DNA of 64,000 bases, taken from contig NC_092090.1 of the NCBI RefSeq assembly GCF_045679555.1, positions 29,079,702 to 29,143,701 of the forward strand. The letters are read 5' to 3'. Origin of the DNA: Salvelinus alpinus. Taxonomy: Eukaryota > Chordata > Actinopteri > Salmoniformes > Salmonidae. This document shows, piece after piece, positions 31,101 to 43,100 of this stretch. Within the stretch, counting starts at the first letter, position 1, and each line of letters opens with the position of its first letter. The notes beneath the pieces are model-generated. The model was not told where the DNA came from and did no database searches. It saw nothing but the letters and a program-made list of their open reading frames with translations. The position numbers were made by a program, and so were the translations under genes.

Positions 31101-34100
31101 AACGTTTTCTGTAAGTCTTCACAAGGTTTTCACACACTGTTGCTGGTATTTTGGCCCATTCCTCCATGCAGATCTCCTCTAGAGCAGTGATGTTTTGGGG
31201 CTGTTGCTGGGCAACACGGACTTTCAACTCCCTCCAAAGATTTTCTATGGGGTTGAGATTTGGAGACTGGCTAGGCCACTCCAGGACCTTGAAATGCTTC
31301 TTACGAAGCCACTCCTTCGTTGCCCGGGCGGTGTGTTTGGGATCATTGTCATGCTGAAAGACCCAGCCACATTTCATCTTCAATGCCCTTGCTGATGGAA
31401 GGAGGTTTTCACTCAAAATCTCACGATACATGGCCCCATTCATTCTGTCCTTTACACGCATCAGTCGTCCTGGTCCCTTTGCAGAAAAACAGCCCCAAAG
31501 CATGATGTTTCCACCCCCATGCTTCACAGTAGGTATGGTGTTCTTTGGATGCAACTCAGCATTCTTTGTCCTCCAAACACGACGAGTTGAGTTTTTACCA
31601 AAAAGTTATATTTTGGTTTCATCTGACCATATGACATTCTCCCAATCTTCTTCTGGATCATCCAAATGCTCTCTAGCAAACTTCAGACGGGCCTGGACAT
31701 GTACTGGCTTAAGCAGGGGGACACGTCTGGCACTGCAGGATTTGAGTCCCTGGCGGCGTAGTGTGTTACTGATGGTAGGCTTTGTTACTTTGGTCCCAGC
31801 TCTCTGCAGGTCATTCACTAGGTCCCCCCATGTGGTTCTGGGATTTTTGCTCACCGTTCTTGTAATCATTTTGACCCCACGGGGTGAGATCTTGCGTGGA
31901 GCCCCAGATCGAGGGAGATTATCAGTGGTCTTGTATGTCTTCCATTTCCTAATAATTGCTCCCACAGTTGATTTCTTCAAACCAAGCTGCTTACCTATTG
32001 CAGATTCAGTCTTCCCAGCCTGGTGCAGGTCTACAATTTTGTTTCTGGTGTCCTTTGACAGCTCTTTGGTCTTGGTCATAGTGGAGTTTGGAGTGTGACT
32101 GTTTGAGGTTGTGGACAGGTGTTTTTTATACTGATAACAAGTTCAAACAGGTGCCATTAATACAGGTAACGAGTGGAGGACAGAGGAGCCTCTTAAAGAA
32201 GAAGTTACAGGTCTGAGAGCCAGAAATCTTGCTTGTTTGTAGGTGACCAAATACTTATTTTCCACCATAATTTGCAAATAAATTCATTAAAAACCCTACA
32301 ATGTGATTTTCTGGATTTCTTTTTCTCATTTTGTCTGTCATAGTTGAAGTGTACCTCTGATGAAAATTACAGGCCTCTCTCATCTTTTTAAGTGGGAGAA
32401 CTTGCACAATTGGTGGCTGACTAAATACTTTTTTGCCCCACTGTATATGTTGATGATAATGCTAACACCCTAATATATTCAATATGCTGTAAACTATTGT
32501 CTTTTAGCAGTTTCACTCAATTCCTTATAATCAACCTAATAATTATGACACTCCTCACTATTGTCATTTGTTGCACTAATTGCACTGTTTGTCTACATAA
32601 CCTGGTTCAAGCATTCATTACATTACCCTAAAGAAGGCACAGTGACGCCGAAACGTTGGTGTTTTACCCAATAAATGACTAGGAGTTTATACATATGGTG
32701 TGTGTGACTCTCTTTGTTTTTATAGCTTACTGTCTCTAACACTAACAGTATTACAGGGATGCTGCCTCCGCAGGGGTGCTGTTGCCATAATTAGGATTAT
32801 GGCTATGTCTGATTGGAGAAGTCGTGAAATAATTAAATCAATCACTGCATAAATTATAATGAGAGAGACAGGTGCGAGGAAGGCTGTAATCTCTGCCATT
32901 TGCAACACTGCTTTTATAGGAACATTTCTCTACTGCTACACATTAACAGTACTGTCTGCTGCTGCATCCCCATAGTGACAGGAACGCTCTGCTCCTGAAA
33001 TAAAGACATTAGATGACTGTGCACTCCCACTCTGTCACGCCCTGACCTTAGAGATCCTTTTTATGTCTCTATTTTGGTTGGTCAGGGCGTGAGTTGGGGT
33101 GGGCATTCTATGTTTTTGTTCTATGTTTTCTCTTTCTATGTGTTTGGCCGGGTGTGGTTCTCAATCAGAGGCAGCTGTCTATCGTTGTCTCTGATTGAGA
33201 ACCATACTTAGGTAGCCTTTTCCCACCTGTGTTTTGTGGGTAGTTGTTTTCTGTTTTGTGTCTGCACCAGACAGAACTTTTCAGCTTGTTCCGCGTTGTT
33301 ATTTTTTGTTCTAGTGTTCAGTGTTATTAAAAATCATGAACACGTACCACGCTGCACCTTGGTCCTCTTGTTCTTCCTCAGACGAACATCGTTACACACT
33401 CAGTGTCACATAGTAGGTTTTGAGGAGAACGCTGCAATGAATCCTTATAACATCCATTTCTGCATGCTGAAAAAATGCAATTCATACCACAATATGAGCA
33501 CAGTCTACCACACATACACCTGCTTCCCAGACTGAATATTCACCCCTGTATTCTCCGTCAGTGCAACAGCACTTCCAGCTCTGACTGTGGCTGAGTCTAA
33601 ATTTAGACACAGAGTCTCAGACAGAGTGATGTCATCACTGGGCTGATGTGGTGCATAAAAAAAGCCCACTGTCTGTCCACCACTGTCTATCTCATCTGCT
33701 AACAGCAGCGGCCCAGAGACTAGGAGGTGTGTCTGAACCTGGTGTCAGTCTCTCTCCTGCATGTCCTGGGCTTCACCTCTACAGCTCAGCTCCACCCCAG
33801 CTATGCTAACAGCTTGCGTGTGTTTGATTTTCTCACACACTGAGGAGCTCCCCTACAACCATTACTGTGCCAACACAACCTCTCATAACCGCTGTCTCTG
33901 CTGCACGCAACAACACTCTACAAAGAGAAGCGCCAACAAACACGTGTGTGTGTGTCTGTGTGTGTGCGTGTGTGTGTGATCCTTAGTAAGTGCTACTGGT
34001 GACCTGGTCATTCAATGGCTGAGGTTGTTTAAGTTACTTGTCTTTTAGAGAGTGCATACAATATACAGACTAAAACCATACAGAACAGTATCTCACCCAT

Positions 34101-37100
34101 TCATCACAAACAGAGTGATACTCTGTTACCATCATCTCCAAACTGTTCCATTTTAGGTGTCATTTAGGATGCTTTTCTAGGGTAAACAAACCTTTCAGAC
34201 ATGTACCATATGTAGCACAGTACCCAAAGGGTTATACATACAGAATGTCTAAAATACTGGCCTTCCATGTAACTGAGCCCAATGTTTAAGTGTAGGTTTA
34301 AACTTGTTTGGAAAAGTGCACTTCAATGTATTTGTCTTTCCCTCCAAGTCCTTTCCAAAAATCCACTATATTCCTCTCTGGAATGAAAAGGAAAACCTTT
34401 TAAGACACCTGAAAGTATCTGTGTTTAGTTTGTGCCTAACCCTAACCCTAAAAGTGGAAGTAATTTCATCAAAACTTCTAAGTGGGTAAACAGGAGCTGT
34501 AGTTGATAAGATGCGACATTTCTGTTTTTTCTACAATTTTTCCAGCCTGGTCACGTGATACAAGTCAGGATTAGACGTCCATCCATGTCTGAGGATGTCG
34601 GGAGTTGACATAGAAACCGTGAGCGCTGTCACCTTCAAGAAGGTTTTGGTTTTTCTAGGGCGTTGTGGACAGAGATGGCAGACGGGAGTACAAAAGGAGG
34701 TTGCATGTTCGAATCCAGTGATAGAAACCTCAATCCCAAACTTTTTAACTCGGGGCCCCCCCCCTCCAGCATTGGGGAACATCCCCAATTCTATACATGC
34801 AATTCTATTCTATGGGTTAGTTGATCTGGACATTTCTGACAAGTCATAAATAGCTCTCTATGGTATGCAATGACTAACATGACAAGAGGAACTGATGATG
34901 CACTACACAATTTCGAAATGGCACCTTGTGCATTCTACTATTACAACTTTCAAGAGTAAGTTTAAAGCCGGACTGAGTTCCTTAAAAAAAAAGTATATAT
35001 ATTCTTGATCCCCGGGGGGACGTGCCCCACAGTTTGGAGTTAATGCCTAACCTTAAGATTTCGGAGTTAATGCCTAAACGTAACCTTAAACACTTTGAAA
35101 TTTGACATTTGGAACAACTTCTAAATTTGACGTTTGAGAAACATGCATGAACGTCTAATTCTGACATGAGAGCATGTTGAATTTTCCAGCATACCAAGTG
35201 AGGGAAGGGTTTGGAAATGTCAGATTTGCATACAAATGAACGACCTGTTTAGGCCTGTTTGTGCTCCTCTGTTGATCAGAAATACTATACTATAGAAACA
35301 TAGGGGGAGGGAATTTCTGTTTCAAAAATATCCTATTTCACTTCCACTGGAGTCAGCATGAGGAGGGGTTAATGAGCTAGCTATTTCCCCCTTGGTAACC
35401 ACCGTAGATGACAGGAGAATAAGTGTGCTACTTCACTTTGTGTTTTTTCTTGGTGAGACATGAAACAGAAAAACGTCTAAATGTGATACCAAGACAAACA
35501 TCAAAATAAGGAAAACATGCAAAGGCTTGTGCCAGCAGCGGAGGATGATAACAAGATGAAAGAAGAATCTGCAGCTAACATCATCATCTAAGAAGAAAAT
35601 GATAATCTAATCTACACATGTCAATGCATGAGTAGGTAGGGGGACAGACACTGGCAACACCTTGGGGACGGTCAGAGGTTTGATACACAGCAAGAAGCTA
35701 GCTTAAGCCGTCAGCTGTATGCCAATGAGTGTGTATATATCAAACCACGACAGTTGGATATGTGCATCTGTTAAAATTGGCAGCATTAGCAACACAGCAG
35801 CATACTGTTCTTGCACAGTATATTGCAGAGTGGGGGGAACCATCCTCAACCATTACTGTGATGATAGAAGGGCCAAGCTGTTTGCGATCTTAGCACAGAT
35901 CTGAATCACTACAGGCCTGAGCCATTACATCTGCACAGTGCATTAGTGTGAGCCCAAAGGTTTAGACACGATCCAGCTGCTTCAGTTCAGAACAGCCAGG
36001 GCTGCTGGTAGGGCTCTGCTCTACCATCAGTCAGTCAGTAGCCCCCTCAGTATGTCATGCCTGCAGTCCCTCCACCAACCCCAGCCTGTGGCCTCTCAGA
36101 TCCCAAAACCCAGCAGCTCTCAGTATGTATGCTCTTTTGTGTGTATGTACTGACATGTATGTGTAACTGATACATGTGCGCGCACACACACACAATGTTT
36201 TTAAATATATGTCAATAGTAAAGTATTTTGTCTGTAATGTCTTTTTCCAAGTAAGACTAGTTGTCGCCATTGGCGTCGACTAATGGGGATCCTTATGAAA
36301 TAAAATCCCCTCCTCTCCTCTCCCCTCCTCTCCCTCACCACAGTGGAGATGCAGTTGCGTCTCAGGTTGATCTCGGTCAGTGAGTCCAGGCCCTGCAGGT
36401 TGTCCACCCTGGAGATGCAGTTCCCTGCCAGGTTCAACACGCGCAACTCAGACAGGTGGGAGAGGTTCCCTATCTGGGAGATCTGAAGGCACAGGGAAAC
36501 ACAGACAGAAACATCACCGTGATAAACTGGTGAAATGTTCTCTTAAGTCATGATGAATGAAAGACTAGGCTCACACCTAAGGGGCTTGTCTTGAGGCTGT
36601 GCTGTTGTAAATATATTGGGGAGGTGATAGGGGCCATAAGGGTGATTTTCAGTGTTGAGAATATGCTCTGTGTTGTCTAAATCAAATGATGAGACATGCC
36701 AGTTCTGTTTGTTGTGCAAAATAAAACTCTTGAGTACAGCGGAGTAGAGCAGACACCAGTGTACCCTGATTTACTAGCCTAAGGCCATTCCATTTTCTCT
36801 GCTAAAAACAGCCCAAAATAAATTAAACCTTCTAAAGGGTGGGAGATAACTTATTTGAATTTTTAACATACAATGTTACCATCCAATTCAACCCTTACAA
36901 TCACTCCTTTCGTTTCTGACCCACATTATCATAATTTCGATGTCAAAACAAAGTCAGTATTCTCTTTGAACCATGAGTCCAAAAGGCATCCAGAATCCAA
37001 AAGGGTCAGTAGTAGTGAAATGTGGCCCTGGCCTCATTCTGGTTGAGGGGGAACTGTAGGGCCTCTTGTCAAAATGAAACTAACTACTTCAGGACCCAGG

Positions 37101-40100
37101 GGATTCCCCGGTTGCTGTCTGTCTGTCAGTCTGAGTGTGAGGCTGTGAGGTGTGTGCCACTCAGTCCTGTGTCCTCTCCATTTCAGGAAGAGGTCATGTT
37201 TGCGTCCCAAATGGCACCCTATTCCCTATGTACGGGCTCTGGTCAAAAGTACTGCACTATATAGGGAATAGGATGCCATTTGCGACACGGCCCAGAACTA
37301 CAGTAACTACCACTGAGGGCCCGGCTTTTGGGGTTCCCTTTTCCTTGATGATGATACACTGCATGTTACTCCAGGGGTCAAAGGTTGAAAGGCTCCTGCA
37401 GTGAGCTTGATGCAAGTAGACATGAATCAAGACAGACTGAGTATGGTTGTTAGCTTAGGGCAGAATCTAAATGAACAGTGAACATAATTTAAAGGACAAA
37501 AGCTGCATAGAGCTCTGGAGCTCTGGCTAAAAGAGCCTCTGCTTTTCCCTTCCATTTAGGGGAGGGGGGTGACAGCCTGCTCTCCACATCTAAAGCCCTT
37601 CCATGAGTGATACTGAGGCACACTCTTCTCTCTGACTCTCCTCTTTCATAGCTTGACCAGACAGTGCTATGTCATAGCTATCTATTTGTACAGTAAGTTG
37701 TCTAGCTGCCAGTAGTGAGTAGTAGAAGTGGTATCTCAGTTATGGAGTTCTGACAATAGGCCCAGGTGTATTAAGTCCCCCAAATGCCTCTCAAAATACT
37801 GTTGTTGTTGGACAGAGACAAGAGAGACAGGCAAGAGACGTTGAGATTGAAACAACTTTTGTTATGACTGCTGACAAATACAACAGAGTGAGGTAATGTT
37901 CCACTCCAACTGAGGCTTCCCAGTGGTGTTCTCTTTGATTCACAGTTCCACCATGGCTCCAATGAAAAGCATTCTCTCTGTCTCAAGTCCACTTTAACAC
38001 AAGTCAGCAAATGGCTAAACTAATCTCAGCCCTGGGACATCATCCTCTGCAAAGCTAAGAAAGCCAGAGGGTCCACTCCACACTGGCTGTATCTTTCACT
38101 GAACAGAAATTTTACATCTCTCGTCAGGGCAGATTAGATAATCTCATCTGAAAATATTTAACTGGGTTGTGTTACAGATAACTGTAGAACTGCTTTCTGT
38201 TGGGGTGGATCACGCATCCAAAATATGTTACAGTGGTTCCCCGCTCATCTTACAGAGGAGGAACATGAGAGGTCAGGGCACTGTTGAAGTCTTAATGTCC
38301 TATAGGGATATTTGCTCTGCAGGCAGGGTCACATCTGTCCTTTATATGTCTAAAACTAAAAAAGGCAAAGTGCATTGTAAGTTTCAAATAATTTCATAAT
38401 TAAGTTAAATATTGTCTGTTTGATGAATGATTTTGAATTTCTAATGTATTTCATTGTAGACATCATATACCGGTACTCCTTGCATTCCTGATACAATAAA
38501 TGCAGTGCCATTCAAAAACTCTCAAGGGATAAAAAATGTAGCCTTGTCCTCAATGAATAGCAGCCATTATCACTAGTGTCAACTAGATACAGAGGATCCT
38601 ATTGTGAGCACAATCCATCACTCAACCAATGGAAGGAAAGGTTATTTAACAATATGATGTCATTCTCTAACTCCAAGACCTGGTCAATGGAGGTGAATGT
38701 CCTTCCTTCCCAAAGAGAATATTCCTCTTGAACATTTCCAACAAACTGGAAATACGACAACTTCCTATCCCCAGAGCACATCTCCCTTCTGAGTAAAATA
38801 AGAGGCCAGGCAGGGGTGATTTGAAATTAGGGCAGAAATTATCCCTTGTTTGTGGTCATACATAGGTGACTTAAACACTGTTGTGCTTTGGGAAGTACAA
38901 ATGTGGTAAGAAGAAGACACAGTATGTTCGTGGTCAGAAGTCACTGTGGAAAACAGCGGCTGCTGGGTAGATTAACAGAAACCAATGTTTAATTGGGAAT
39001 GAGAGTATGAGACACATGAAAAAGAGCAGCCGGAGTCAGAGAGAGGAGTCTCACAGGGACTCTGGGTTGACTTTCACTGGAGCAATGTGGGCGATATACT
39101 GGCAGCACATTTCAAACATCCAGCACTGCGGACAGATGACTTTTCAATCCTATCCTCTTTTTACAGATGCTGGCAAAATCCTGATTTGACACCAGTATTA
39201 CTGTGATCCCCTCTCTTCACAGGCTTTTAATACGTTGTGACAGCAGCCAGATCATACTGTAGGCCTATCTAAGGAGAAAAGCTCATCAAATCGGCCTTCG
39301 CTCAACTTACCATTCACACTAAAATGAGTTGTAGAACAGCTTTATCAGGTTTTCCTTCATTGTAAAAGGAACAGAAATAGCCTTGCCTGTAAGAGAAATT
39401 ATAGTAATTGAAGAAGAACTATAAGGTAACCCAGAGCAAGACTGGGATGTGTGGGAGCTCCTAAATATGTTTTAATTTGGTGGGAAAACAAAAGAAAGGT
39501 AAAGTACTCTAGTAACAATGGCTGAGAGAGCACTGAGTTCCAACTAAAAGTACAAATATAACTCACTGCCTTCACACGACTGAATATAGAATGTACTCAA
39601 AAGCCTCACAACAGGAACCAATGCGTGTGCTTTCCTGCAGTCAAGCCTGCATGAGCTTAACTGTAGGGGCCCAGAGTCAGTGAAGTAGTAACCAACCGGC
39701 AGTATGGGGGAGGTGGTAGTGCCTCTCTGCTCTTGCTGAACCTCACAGCTAGATATCACAGTCCCCCACTGGTCACAGTATTGCAAACAACATTACAGAC
39801 AATAAATGCATGTGGGTGTATATTTGGAGAACAAAAAGGAATGTAAGTGAAGTAATCATTTTCTAAGGTTTGAAACATGGTACCTGATTGCCATGCAAGT
39901 CCAGAACATCTAGTTTAGTCAGGTTATCCAGACTGCATATCCTCTGGATTCTGCAAAACATTAAACAGACAATAATATTAACATCACCCTCTCTGGTATT
40001 CTATACAAGATATCTCTCCTATAACACAATGTTACTATGACAAAGAGCTGGTATCCCATCTGCTAACTGAATGGTTACCAGGCACAAGGAAATGGGATTG

Positions 40101-43100
40101 TCAAAGATCGGTAGGAATTTATTTTCTACTGATGGTTAAGTTGACTGTTTTCCACTGTCCTGTCACCCAGGATTGTCTATAGAGACCAAACTGTAACTTA
40201 GGGAAGTTAGAATTTCCAAGGGACTGTAACCTATCAGAAACCTAAATTTGTGGTATGCTTTGCTTGAAAGGTACCGCAGACTGTTCTGAAAGTGGGTTCT
40301 AAAAAGCCAAATGTCAGGTTTTACAGACTCTGGAACAAAACCAGACCTCAGCAATGGGATCCCGGTGGCATTTGCCATGATTTGTGACTTTAATCTTCCT
40401 CCCTCCTGACCTTTAGTTTTAAAGTAAAGTGATGTTAGATGTAAGATTCACAAAGAGAGCAGTGGTATGGTTTTGTACAGAAATTGGGCACCTGCAGGAA
40501 AGTACTTTTCAATGGAGGTTGATATATAGGCTAGCTGTGCTGTGGCGGTCATACAGTATCACTTAATCCAAAAAGCAGGATGTGCATATCCCTACGGTAA
40601 CATCTTTATAAATGTAAAGAAAAATCCCACCAAAAAAAGACAGCATAAAAAGTTTTTCATCTGAGCCGGCCGACACAGGGAGACCCATGGGGCGGCGCAC
40701 AATTGGCCCAGCATCGTCCGGGTTAGGGGAAGGGTTTGGCCGGCAGGGATGTCCTTGTCCCATCGCGCTCTAGCAACTCCTGTGGCGGGACCGGGCGCAT
40801 GCACGCTGACACGGTAGCCAGGTGTACGGTGTTTCCTCTGAAACATTGGTGTGGCTGGCTTCCGGGTTAAGAAGGCATTGTGTCAAGAAGCAGCGCGGCT
40901 TGGTTGGGTTGTGTTTCGGAGGACACACGGCTCTCAGCCTTCGCCTCTCCCGAGTCTGTATGGGAGTTGCAGCGATGAGACAAGACTGTAACTACCAATT
41001 GGACACCACGAAATTGGGGAGAAAAAGGGGTAAAGGTAATTTAAAAAAAAAGTTTTTTCATCTGTCCTTGAAACCATGCACTGTAAAAGCACCAAAATGA
41101 GTGGGAGCTCCTATCCTATTGTTCTGTTTGTATGCTTGAGAAACATAACACAAACCTGTTCTTGCCCAGCATAAGCACTCTGAGAGAGGCCAGGGCTGAG
41201 ATGCCAGACATCTGGGAGATGTGGTTGTCATACAGGTCTAGGAAAGCCAGGTGCCGCAGATGAGACAGATTGTGGATGTGCGTGATGAGGTTGTGCTGAA
41301 AGTTAAGCAGCCGCAGCCTAACCATGCCCTCCAGCAGGGGACACTCCTCCAGACCACGCCTGACACACAAAACACAAAGGCATTGTCAACAACACCACTC
41401 TGTGAGAGGATGACCCTGTATTATCTTGTTATGATGCAGAGGAGAGGAGGCTCGCAGTAAAAAAGGTGCAAGCCACCTGATACGTGCTACCTGTCCCAGA
41501 CCTGCTGTTTTCAACTCTCTAGAGAGCAGGAGCGGTAGAGATATTCTAAATGATCGGCTATGAAAAGCCAACTGACATTTACTCCTGGAGGTGCTGACTT
41601 GCTGCACCCTCGACAACTACTGTGATTAATATTATTTGACCATGCTGGTCATTTATGAACATTTGAACATCTTGGCCATGTTCTGTTATAATCTCCACCC
41701 GGCACAGCCAGAAGAGGACTGGCCACCCCTCATAGCCTGGTTCCTCTCTAGGTTTCTTCCTAGGTTTTGGCCTTTCTAGGGAGTTTTTCCTAGCCACCGT
41801 GCTTCTACACCTGCATTGCTTGCTGTTTGGGGTTTTAGGCTGGGTTTCTGTACAGCACTTTGAGATATCAGCTGATGTAAGGGCTATAGAAATACATTTG
41901 ATTTGATTTGATACCACACTGGCAGGCAGGGTTCAGGAGATCTCATTATTCTAAGTGGATGAGGCTATGGATATGGTTTATTGTTGACTAGTCTCTGCTG
42001 AGTCCCCAACGAACGAATGATCCGGTTTTCAGGGGAAATGGAAAGAGAGCCTGTGACAGGACTTCCTCTTTTGGACGTTAACAAGGCCATCTTCAGTTGC
42101 CAAACGTTCTCGAACGTTGCAGATAGAAATGCCATGAATAGAGCCGATGTGATTCCTTATTCTACATATCAGAAATGCAAGTTTGATCTACATAGCCTAT
42201 TTCTATCTGAATATTCCAGAATATTCCAAAACGTTCAATCCTGCTGAACGTGCCCGGCAACACTCCATCTTAACTCCTCCTCCAAATTTACTGGATTGGT
42301 TGAACAGTGCAGAAGAGAACTTCCCCCGACACTTTTTTCTTCTTCTCATCAAGACCAGTATGTAGAGGATCTAGTTTCAGGCATTTCTTTTAAGCCTGCA
42401 AAGTTGACATGCACTGTCAGAGGGCAGGATAATCTTTATGAGGGACTTTGCTACACCCTACTGGTGAGTCCAAGCAATTACAAACTTGGCATTCCATTGC
42501 ATGACAGTGTACTGAGAAGCTCAACATAGACCACTGAACAAACAAAGCCATGAGTGTTTTAGCCTACCTGTCCAAATCTAGTCGCTCAGGACTCAAAGCA
42601 CAATCATCACAGGAACGAAAGGCAATTGGAAAACTAGAGGGAGAATTCTCACTCAATGATATGGCATCACCTGGTCCTGTTACAAAGACACATGTGTTCA
42701 GAAAAGCATCAGGTTTTACATGTCCAGAAGTGTTTAACTTGAGCACAGAGCAGAATGTTCCATTAAACTGACTTTGATCCATGAAAAAAAGCAGGGGGGC
42801 TGGCATTGCTGAAGAGAGGGGGAGGATCCTGAGTGCAGCCACTCACCAGTTGGCAGGGTGAGGGGTGAGGTACTGTGGGAGTTGATGGCCCCTGCACTGT
42901 GGGTTGCTCTCCTAGGCTTCACTCTGTGTGGCTGTGGCCCCAGGTCACCAGTCTGCCCACTGGGTAGAGCAGCAGCAGGGGGTAGGAGGGGACGCTCAGG
43001 GCCCATAAACTCACTGACAAACGCCAGCACAGGGGTGTGGAGAGGCCTGCCGCCGCCACTGTCTGCATTAAGCTTGCTGTCTGGAGAGAAAAGTAAATGG

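Noticed and set aside
34436..34452. CCTAACCCTAACCCTAA, telomere-like repeat
   Set aside because: Fewer than three full units; too short to claim an interstitial telomere.
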